NCBI GenBank assembly: GCA_039111635.1
Contig: JBCAQO010000002.1
Location: 3,100,001 to 3,164,000, forward strand
Length of the DNA: 64,000 nucleotides
Direction of reading: 5' to 3'
DNA from: Heterobasidion occidentale
Lineage: Eukaryota > Basidiomycota > Agaricomycetes > Russulales > Bondarzewiaceae
Shown: one piece after another, positions 56,705 through 64,000 of the stretch
Layout of the letters: every line of letters starts with the position of its first letter
How positions within the stretch are numbered: the first letter of the stretch is position 1
The notes under the pieces: model-generated
What the model was told of the DNA's origin: nothing
The model's database searches: none
Seen by the model: the letters and a program-made list of their open reading frames with translations, nothing else
Program-made: the position numbers and the translations under genes

Positions 56705-57403
56705 ATGGGTGATTCTCAGGCCAATCACTCATCAAATACATCCCACTGACTCCGGCCTGTTTACTATTGGTCTCGTGTTGTAGGCGTCGTGCTTTGGCTC
56801 GTTCCGTCTTTAGATGAAAGAATCTTGCTAGAGACGCTGATGTCGAAGCATCGCTCGACCAGCCCCTCTCTAGCAGCTTCATCCTATCCTAGCTTCACCC
56901 CACATATAACCTTGGCCTCCTTCCCCACCAATTTTGCTATCGCCGTCCTCCGTGAATCCATCCCCTTCGGCCAATCCGTCGTCCCCGTCCAGTTCTCTTC
57001 TTTGGTCTCCGGCGAGACATACACCCGGTCCGTGTATGTGACCGTGAAGCTCTCTCCGGCGCTCGCCTCCTTGCACGCAGAAATACACTCTGCGCTAAAG
57101 GCGGAACCGCGCACGCCATCGTTCCCGCACATGTCACTGCTCTACATCGCCGACAAAGATGCAGAGGTAGGGGAACGTGAGAGAGTCACGAGGGAGATTA
57201 TGAGTAGTAGTGTGGTCCCAAATCCGAAGGATCGCGGAAGCGGAATCACTCTGGATTGCAGTGGAACAGGTGCAGACCCATCGGATCAGACAAAGCTAGA
57301 TGGTTTTACTGGAAGTGAGATATGGATCGTCAGGTGCGAAGGGCTGGTTGGAGAGTGGCAAATTCTGGAGAAGATTATGCTTGCAAGTACAATGAAAGAT
57401 TGA
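56705..57403 (+). CDS. 2H-family cyclic phosphodiesterase (CPD1-like)
   Basis: Predicted to open cyclic phosphates such as ADP-ribose 1'',2''-cyclic phosphate or 2',3'-cyclic nucleotides, products linked to tRNA splicing. The first exon holds only ATG plus one G (56705-56708); a 75-nt intron (56709-56783) then joins to GCGTCGTG, giving MGVVLWLVPSLDERILLETLM. The two catalytic H-x-T/S motifs are FTPHITLASF (about 56890-56920) and SFPHMSLLYI (about 57120-57150), spaced as in the family. The protein is about 208 aa, typical for fungal CPDases. There is a small insertion (VPNPKDRGSGITLD) before the final strands. Stop TGA is at 57401-57403. Confidence 0.8.
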
Positions 57404-57860
57404 CATTGAACGTTGAATATTGTACAATGATTGTTGCGAAGACCTCGCAACTCTGAGAACATATTCCCTATGTCAAGAAAACAATAGCAAATAATATTTA
57501 GGTATCGGTTTCAAGAGGAACAGCTGGCTGCTGAAACGTGTGGAGGTTACGTGGTACGCGAAAGGAGTGCGGGGTCGAAAGCCTGGTAGTGATTTGGGTG
57601 TGAAGGCGAAATAGTCGCCTTGTAAAAAAAAGCCTGCGAGTCGAAACCCGAGCAAATTACCTGATAATCTAAGAAAAATGATGCGAGTTGAAAGATACAG
57701 CAGTATAGCACAACAGATCGAGAGATAGATGTACACTTCAGTTGGAAGTTCATGCGATTATGGAAGCGAAGATAAAGATCGTGCAAAGCGGTCGTGGGTC
57801 GAAAATGATGCAGATGTAGCGGCTAGAAAACAGAATCGCAAACAAGGCCGGAGACCGCGA
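57404..57860. other. convergent intergenic region
   Basis: Ends of the phosphodiesterase (+) and arrestin-like (-) genes. No gene is seen. Confidence 0.4.
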
Positions 57861-59460
57861 TCATGGGCTTGCAGTATAGACGGGCAGGGAAACCGACTCG
57901 TCGTACTTGCGATCTCCGTTCGAGTGATATAACTCGGAATATGCAGGAAGTGCGCCGTATAGTGATGACGTTGGCATTGTGGGAGATGGCGTGGAAGAGG
58001 AAGGAATACCACTCGAATCTTGAGACTGGGAAATCACTGGCTGAGGCAAGGGGAGACGTTCACGGACAAAGTCGAGCGGTATGGAGAACTCCAGGAGGTT
58101 ATCTACGTGTCCATCGCCAGTGTCGAAGCGGCATTGCATGGTAACTTTTAAACTGTGTTTCACAGTAAGGAATGGTCCGCGCGAAGACGGTCGCAGTTGG
58201 CACGGGCCAGCCCATCTAGACTCTGATGTTGGGTGAGCAGAATTCTGGACCAGAGGCAGTTTCATCTGCATGGTATACCAAGCGTTAGGGTCTGGCAGAA
58301 CTCTGTGTGAAAACATGCGTCTGTCGTTCGCCGTGGAGATTTCGAACTGCGTTGATCCACCAGCAAGCAACGAGAAGTTGCGCGCGACGGATGAGTGGCA
58401 AACCTGAGGCGTGACGAGGAGGCCTACTTCCGATAACCCGCTCATGGGGTGTGGGTCCATGAGAGCCTTACGTGGAGGCTGGTGCTCCTCATCTGGGAGA
58501 GGCAAGCGGTTGTAATGCGATGGCAAAGACATGCTAGATGTAGCAGCTCAGCAATCCAAAGCCGACACGATACAAAAACTCGGGGTACGTACTGGTACAC
58601 CTCCCGCTGATCAATATCAACTGTGAAAGTCGAGATGTTGATTTTCTCCGTCTCTTCCTCCGAAAGTAGTGGTGCGCGAAGACGCAAGGTCAATTTGGCG
58701 CAATCCTGCTCAGTTCCGATGTGCTCAGGTATCGAGGCCAAAATTTGTATTTTAGACAGAATGTCGCTCGGAATGGAAGCACCAGACTCGGATGATTTCT
58801 GAGACAGGGTGGAGACGATGTAGCCAACGAGAGGATAAATCGACTGCTCTGAGTGGGGCACGAGCGGTGGGATAGTGAAACGATTAAGAACGATGTTGCA
58901 CTTCGGCGCTTTCGCGGTTTTAGTTCGTTGCATGATGGGAGCACAGAGAGTCGATATCCACGGAGATGTTTGTGAAGGCTCTTGTATGTGTTGATACCTC
59001 GCTGTGGCATAAAGAGCGTAGCGCGTGCCTGCTGGGGCCATCTGGCGGTCGCCAAACACGTCGGAAGCGGGTAGCCATCCAGGAAGGCGAAGGTTGAATA
59101 CGACATTCCAAGCACAAGGCTGGGTAGAGTCTTCGAAACCTTCATTACTGAGCTCCACAGGTTCGTCCGGGACGAGCTCCTGCTGTAACGAGCAGAGGCG
59201 GACTGCAGAATAACCTGTCTCGGGGGTTACCAGCTCGGACTGTCCTTCGAAAGTGATCACGAGCGACTGAAGAAGGAGGCGCGCAGTTCGACGACGATCG
59301 AAGAGCGAGAAGGAGGATTGTAAGGAGACAGAAACATGCCCAGAGAGCGAGTACGCCGATCTTCGATCAATGGTATGTTAGACGTGGAAATGACGAGCTA
59401 TGGAGGACTACTCACGTTGTTTCTAGCTGGCCGCAGATGTCAATGGTTGGGGAGTCTGGG
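57861..59460 (-). CDS. arrestin-like (alpha-arrestin) protein, N terminus uncertain
   Basis: Beta-sandwich arrestin features in order: IDICGQLETT, then after an intron (about 59428-59368) SAYSLSGHVSVSLQSSFSLFDRRRTARLLLQSLVITFEGQSEL, the arrestin N-lobe pattern of SGHV and LxVxFxGxSE. Then come WNVVFNLRLPGWLPASDVFGDR, GTRYALYATARY and KINISTFTVDIDQREVYQ. The C-lobe includes ALMDPHPMSGLSEVGLLVTPQVCHSS, SLLAGGSTQFEIS and GPFLTVKHSLKVTMQCRF. The tail is Ser/Pro-rich and contains LPAYSEL near the end, a PPxY-like PAY motif that could recruit a ubiquitin ligase in this family. Alpha-arrestins guide transporter endocytosis. The first coding exon upstream of IDICGQ is not resolved. Stop is at 57861-57863. 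Confidence 0.7.
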
Positions 59461-60163
59461 ATACAGCAATGGACAAAGCCATGGCAAACTAGGAGCAGAA
59501 AAGAAACCACAGAGGGACGGTCATGGAGACCCTGACGTTATATATCATGGCGGCGGTGGCAGCATTGACCTGCTTTGACGTAGAACGATCGAGATTGTAA
59601 AAGCGAACAAAAGCTTGCCATGATTCGTAGAAGCAGAGATGAGGGCCTTACCGCAGTTGCCCTGACGTTCGACCGGCCCTCCGTTTGGCGTTCCCATTGT
59701 TTTCCGCAACATGCGTCCTTTTTGTGTTTCCTGTTTCGGAATAACGCTTCGCTCATTCGCTGACTAATACAATACCATTTCTTGTTGGCCTGCCATCTCG
59801 ACTCATGGCACATGGTGCCAGTCTACTTGAGGGCTTCCTGTCTCGACGTTGAAGTATGCCCTCACGAGTGCCTTATTTCAGTCATGAATCGCATCATCTC
59901 GTAACACAGTTTGCCACTCTGACAGCAATACACCGCCATCATGAACTCCTGTGGGTCCAGACTTATGTTTCAAGCTTATATGATGCCCTCCGAGCTATCA
60001 ATCCATTATCGACCATCCGCCATGGCCTATATGCGTGGCGTACATATGCCAATAAAACAGTTTCATCACAACACAAGACTAAGTACCACGACTTACATCG
60101 TGTTTATGACCTCGGACACGGGCGATGATGCGCCTCATACACATCAATGCAAAACAACATGCC
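59461..60163. other. region between arrestin-like and BRX1 genes
   Basis: It should hold the first exon and promoter of the arrestin-like gene and the 3' UTR of BRX1. Short open frames (59856-60128, 59941-60285 +) have no family signal and are not called. Confidence 0.4.
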
Positions 60164-61344
60164 TTATGAGAACACTTTTGACACCGCCAACTCGTTCTCC
60201 GGCAACTTGCGAAGGTCTTTCCTATCTGACCTCTCCGATTGCGCGTGCTTTCGCTCCTTGTACTTGGTCCCTTTTTCTCTCCTGATCGCAGAGCGTACTG
60301 ATGTAGGTGAGATATATTCTGAAAAATAAAGCGAACGACATCAGCTGCCGTAGCCATAGTAGACAAAGGAATGACATCTTACCAGGGTTCGAGAATACTG
60401 TCGCACCATTAAATGCACCTTCGAAGATACGGATGGGCGTCATCACAAAGCGTGGACCAATCTCAATGAGAGTCGTCTGCGGTGGACCACTAGGATGTAA
60501 TGGGTCCTTTTCGATGATCTAGTTTAGGAGCAATGTCAACTGGGGAAAGACAGCGATCAGACGAGCGCGTACCTGGAAATTGCGGAACCAGATTTTTCCG
60601 TCGAGGAGAGAGAACGTAAGAATGTGGTCGATGAAAGGTTTCGCCCTGCGTGCTTGTGGCGGTACACCAAACATCTACGCCAGACGGAGACGTACAGTTG
60701 GATTCGAAGTATGATCAGCAAGCGCTGAGTCCATTGAATGTTTCGAAACTTACATGTGTGAACAACTCCTTCATCAATCGTCCCCACTCTGTCTCCTCGA
60801 AAGAGGCATCAAAGCTCAAAAGACCTCTGCTCCCCTTGAGGCAATTTCCCGTCATCTTGAGCTCGTCCATGGTATGCACATTCTGTACATGCAGCTTTAC
60901 GCTTGGTCCGTTCGGCGTCTTCGCTGCCCAGAGGTATAGGTCCTCGTGTCTCCGTGCCTCAAAGTATAGTGTGTTGTTGCAGTTGTGTAGGTCGGCGAGT
61001 TCAGGTAGAAGGTTGAGGTGGTTCTTCGAATCAAGCTTCGAGTCTGCGGATGTGGAAAGCAGAGCGCGTTCACTACCACAAAGACGCGGTGGTATCGACG
61101 TCGACGCACCTTTTTTCACATGTGGGAGAAGAACTTCAAGGTCATTCATGAGATGTCTCATACGGTGCGTGACACCACGAGACGAGAGCATCAGGACTCG
61201 CTGCTTGTTTTTCTTCTTTTTCACCGGAGCGCTCGACTCGACCACCTCCTCGTCCACATCCATGGCGCCCGCCTTGCGCTTTCCTTTTCCCTTTGCGTCT
61301 ATGAGAGAGGCATTTGCTTTTTGGGCCTTGAGGACAGAAGCCAT
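60164..61344 (-). CDS. BRX1: BRX1, 60S ribosome biogenesis protein (Brix domain)
   Basis: A nucleolar factor that binds pre-60S particles with Ebp2. Start ATG is at 61344 (MASVLKAQKANASLIDAKGKGKRKAG), with a basic, nuclear-signal-like N terminus. The Brix core is nearly complete: KNKQRVLMLSSRGVTHRMRHLMNDLEVLLPHVKK, then SKLDSKNHLNLLPELADLHNCNNTLYFEARRHEDLYLWAAKTPNGPSVKLHVQN. It continues with MTGNCLKGSRGLLSFDASF, FGVPPQARRAKPFIDHILTFSLLDGKIWFRNFQ, and PPQTTLIEIGPRFVMTPIRIFEGAFNGATVFSNPG. The last exon encodes YISPTSVRSAIRREKGTKYK and ends LPENELAVSKVFS. Stop TAA is at 60164-60166. Five or so introns of normal size. Confidence 0.93.
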
Positions 61345-61822
61345 AACGAAACGCTGCAAGGAGTAGAGGTAAGATGAAAGAAACCGATCGTCTCACCACA
61401 GCTCAGAATCTCTCAGAATGCTCGATTATGTAATCAAACGAATTAATGAATGCTATGAGCAGCCTGCTCGTCGGTTTGTTCTGCTAGGTCCGTTGGCCAT
61501 AGTATAGGCAGCAGATTTTACATTTCACAAGCACTTCAGAATGACATGCATGATAGCTACGGGCGTAGCAAAAAGATGAGAAGGAAGTATTGGCTGGGGT
61601 GGTGCAAATTGGAGGAAGGGGGAGGGAGGGGATGGATGATGACTTGGAGCATGAAGAGGTGATTTGATCAGCGATCACAGATATATAAGTAAGCGAACCA
61701 GAGAAAGAAACGTGAAGCATCACGGCGGCGAAAGCAAGGTGAAGAGACTGGAGACGTAATTCTGACTTGAACTGTTGACGTTTCACAAGAACGCGCTGTG
61801 TGTATTATTGGGCTTCACTTGT
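61345..61822. other. intergenic, BRX1 promoter and KH gene 3' end
   Basis: No gene is recognised. A GGGGGAGGGAGGGG-like purine stretch near 61618-61633 is the only notable feature. Confidence 0.4.
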
Positions 61823-63242
61823 TCACGTAGCCTGCTGTTGAGCGCGGAGCTGTTTTTGTTTTTCCTGCTCGAGGCGCTGGGAGGGGAAAGATGAGACGTG
61901 AACTTCGTAGCAGGCCCGAAAAACTCACATGATACAGCAACTGGACGGCCATTTGAATGTTGGCAGGAGGGCCTGTGATAACTACAAGCCTCTCGCCTTC
62001 ACCACCGGTTGGCGCGCCGTTGATTCCGACACCTCCCGCACCGGGTTCCATGATCTTGATCTGACTTGCACTCATGTGTCTGATCTCGTTGATCTTGCTA
62101 CCACCTTTCCCAATGATGCACCCTACAAGGTCATTGGGGATGTAGATTTGCTGCGTCTGCAATTGCTGAGGAGGATCCGCGCTTCCAGGACCACCCTGTA
62201 TGTATGGGTTGGAGTATCCTGGGACGTATGATGAGCCGCTGACAAAGGGCTGGCGGCGATTCGAGGGGCGGTAGGTCGAGTTGGACGCTGACCCGGAGGG
62301 CATGCGTTCGGCGGCTTCGATGAGAATGTTCCCAATGTAGTAGGTCGCGATATGTATGGCATCTGCTACGCCAGCGACGCTGAGCACGCGCTATGGACTG
62401 CGTGAGTGCGTGTATGACTACCATAACGAACAGTATATATACCTCCGTTGAGCCGGGAAGCATGCCCTCACTGGCGTTCAGCCGAGCGCCGCTCGCATCC
62501 TGAATCTCCTTGATTTTGGAACCTTGCTTTCCAATGACAGAACCCATACGAGAATTGGGAATCATGAACTTTATGGTAACCGCACGGCTGCCTGGCACGG
62601 ACGGCACATCAAAGGGCTCATCATTGATCCGACGGACGATGAGTCCAAAGGCCTGAAATATAGTGTAGTCAATACCGAAAGGCTCATTCCGACCACACCC
62701 ACCACACACACCTTCGAAACCGCATCCAGAGGCCCGCTGACGTTAAGAATACGCTCGGGGTTCCCGGGGATGCTCTCAGATACCATGACTTTCGCACCGC
62801 TTTTCTCTCTGATCTCATTAACGTGTGAGCCTCCCTTCCCGATGATAATCGACGCGTCCTGCGTGACGATGAGGCATCGCATGTGGATATGAGCCGACGG
62901 AGGGGGCGGGGGTACTGTGGAGGAAGATGGAGCGGTCGAGTCAGATACACTAGCAGGCATGGCGTCGCCCACCGCGGCCTTGCGCTCCGGGTCTGCCTTT
63001 GGCTGATCGGTGTTGTTAGATGGGGTGGAGGCAGCCGTATCATCAATGACGGTGGCAGAAGGTTCAGTCATGGTTACGTCATTGAGCACGGCCGAGGCAG
63101 CAAGAGCGGGGGCAGAGGAGGCGAGTGCCGGTAATTCATCCGAGGTGGACGTAGCGCCTGTGTTGGCACGCTTGTGGTGTTTTTGGTTTTCGCTGTCGGA
63201 GGGCGAACGGGACCGCTTGCGAGTGGTATCGGACTCTGGCAT
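61823..63242 (-). CDS. triple KH-domain RNA-binding protein (PCBP/Rnc1/Hek2 type)
   Basis: Binds C-rich or U-rich RNA by family and probably controls mRNA stability or localisation. Start ATG is at 63242 (MPESDTTRKRSRSPSDSE). The N-terminal ~120 residues are disordered, Ala/Ser/Pro-rich. Three KH domains with GxxG loops follow. KH1: HMRCLIVTQDASIIIGKGGSHVNEIREKSGAKVMVSE. KH2: VTIKFMIPNSRMGSVIGKQGSKIKEIQDASGARLNASEGMLP. KH3: QQIYIPNDLVGCIIGKGGSKINEIRHMSASQIKIMEP. A Tyr/Ser/Gly/Pro-rich linker separates KH2 and KH3 (about 62180-62300). The C terminus after the last intron is RLEQEKQKQLRAQQQAT, stop at 61823-61825. A donor-like AAG/GTATGT near 63455 suggests a 5' UTR intron. Confidence 0.88.
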
Positions 63243-63819
63243 CGTCGGTGTTTTAGTTTAAGGTTCTCTCTTTAGTTCAGACACGGGGGTGGGTGCGCAA
63301 CGTTGGTGGGAATGGGGAGAGCACGAGGAAAGAGGAGGTGGGTTCGGAGCGGAGGTCAGATGATGTGGATGTGGTCTGGGGTAAGAGGAGGTGTACGTTG
63401 GTGAGGGGAGTGTAGAAGGGAGCAGTCATTGACCGAAACGATGGGAAACATACCTTGAATGTCGGAGTCCTCGACGATAGTGAGGGAAAGCGAGGGAAAG
63501 TAGTCGGTCTATATGGTTTGCTTGCTCACGAACGACACTCGCTCACGCTGTCCCGTCAGACTACACCAAATAGGTGTCAACACATGTGCCACCGTGGCAT
63601 AGAGTAAGTAAAGTCGCGTCAGCTAGTCACGAGCTGACAGGTGAGGTATTCTATGCAAAAACCCTCGAGTCAACGGCAGCTACATGCAAATAATGACTGG
63701 CATCCCATTCATCTCAGTCGTTCAGGACAGAATTTCGTCGAGGCTCCGGACCGCTCAGTGATCCGACCACATTCGACTCACTGTGTCTCCTCGAGCCAGG
63801 TGCCGCCGTGTGCCGTGCT
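63243..63819. other. intergenic upstream of the KH gene
   Basis: No gene is recognised. It contains the KH gene promoter and the 3' UTR of the partial gene at the right edge. Confidence 0.4.
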
Positions 63820-64000
63820 CTAAATCTCTTGTGATATAATTTTATCGAGATATTCATCCCACCGCCTCTCCCAAAGCGCAAGAGCCCTTGCTTTCTCCGA
63901 AGAATCAAGGGTAGAAAACTAAAGACGCCATCAGAACACGAATCACAAAAGCAGTCGGAATGCCCACGGTGATGCTATCTCGCGCAATTTGGGCGAGCGT
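63820..64000 (-). CDS. C-terminal exons of an unidentified gene, cut by window edge
   Basis: On the minus strand, a frame ending in TAG (63820-63822) reads FSTLDSSEKARALALWERRW and then DEYLDKIISQEI. It follows a TCTTTAG acceptor at about 63919. A 49-nt intron (GTGGGC..TTTAG) would join it to LAQIARDSIT at the window edge. The helical, charged C terminus looks coding, but no family is recognised from about 45 residues. Confidence 0.4.

Overview
The window is nuclear DNA of a filamentous basidiomycete, most likely an Agaricomycete. Genes are split by many GT..AG introns of about 50-60 nt, intergenic gaps are short, and gene content is fungal (ATG9, CTF18, CLP1, BRX1, DUF1776, external NADH dehydrogenase with EF hands, fungal NLR with a Goodbye domain). 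LTR retrotransposons are of the chromovirus and Copia types. Species cannot be named from the sequence.

Region 1 (1-14.6 kb) is a nest of three LTR retrotransposons. A 5'-truncated, decayed Ty3/gypsy chromovirus (1-8151, + strand) has protease, RT, RNase H, integrase and chromodomain remnants, then a TATA box, a decayed extra ORF, about 1.7 kb packed with small stem-loops, a polypurine tract and a 620-bp 3' LTR. It sits inside the gag of an older Copia element on the minus strand (gag remnants 8202-9093, 5' LTR 14273-14573). A younger Copia copy (9153-14256, minus strand) is inserted beside the primer-binding site of that older Copia. Its LTRs differ at 1 of 299 positions and it has a perfect 5-bp target duplication. 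Both Copia LTR families contain an intron-like segment flanked by repeats that recur without the segment.

Region 2 (14.9-31 kb): a Goodbye-NACHT-ankyrin NLR gene; external NADH dehydrogenase (NDE) and ATP synthase beta (ATP2), two mitochondrial genes in tandem; then 2-isopropylmalate synthase (LEU4) and cytosolic glutamyl-tRNA synthetase (GUS1), which diverge from a 242-bp promoter carrying three GAGTCA/TGACTC elements of Gcn4 half-site type. The LEU4 product carries its C-terminal leucine-regulatory domain twice.

Region 3 (31-48 kb): a SAP-like/acidic/protein-kinase fusion that lacks the usual VAIK lysine; ATG9; a kinase-fold gene with a changed catalytic loop and a probable frameshift; CLP1 (mRNA 3'-end processing kinase-like factor, with an apparent 1-nt shift near its C terminus); and an MFS transporter of the allantoate permease type.

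Region 4 (48-64 kb): CTF18 (alternative RFC clamp loader) with four PNGLL repeats at its N terminus; a tRNA-Ser(AGA) gene; a histidine acid phosphatase; a DUF1776 protein; a 2H cyclic phosphodiesterase; an arrestin-like protein; BRX1 (60S ribosome assembly); a triple-KH RNA-binding protein; and the 3' end of an unidentified gene. Most of this half is housekeeping. The unusual structure is concentrated in the first 15 kb.
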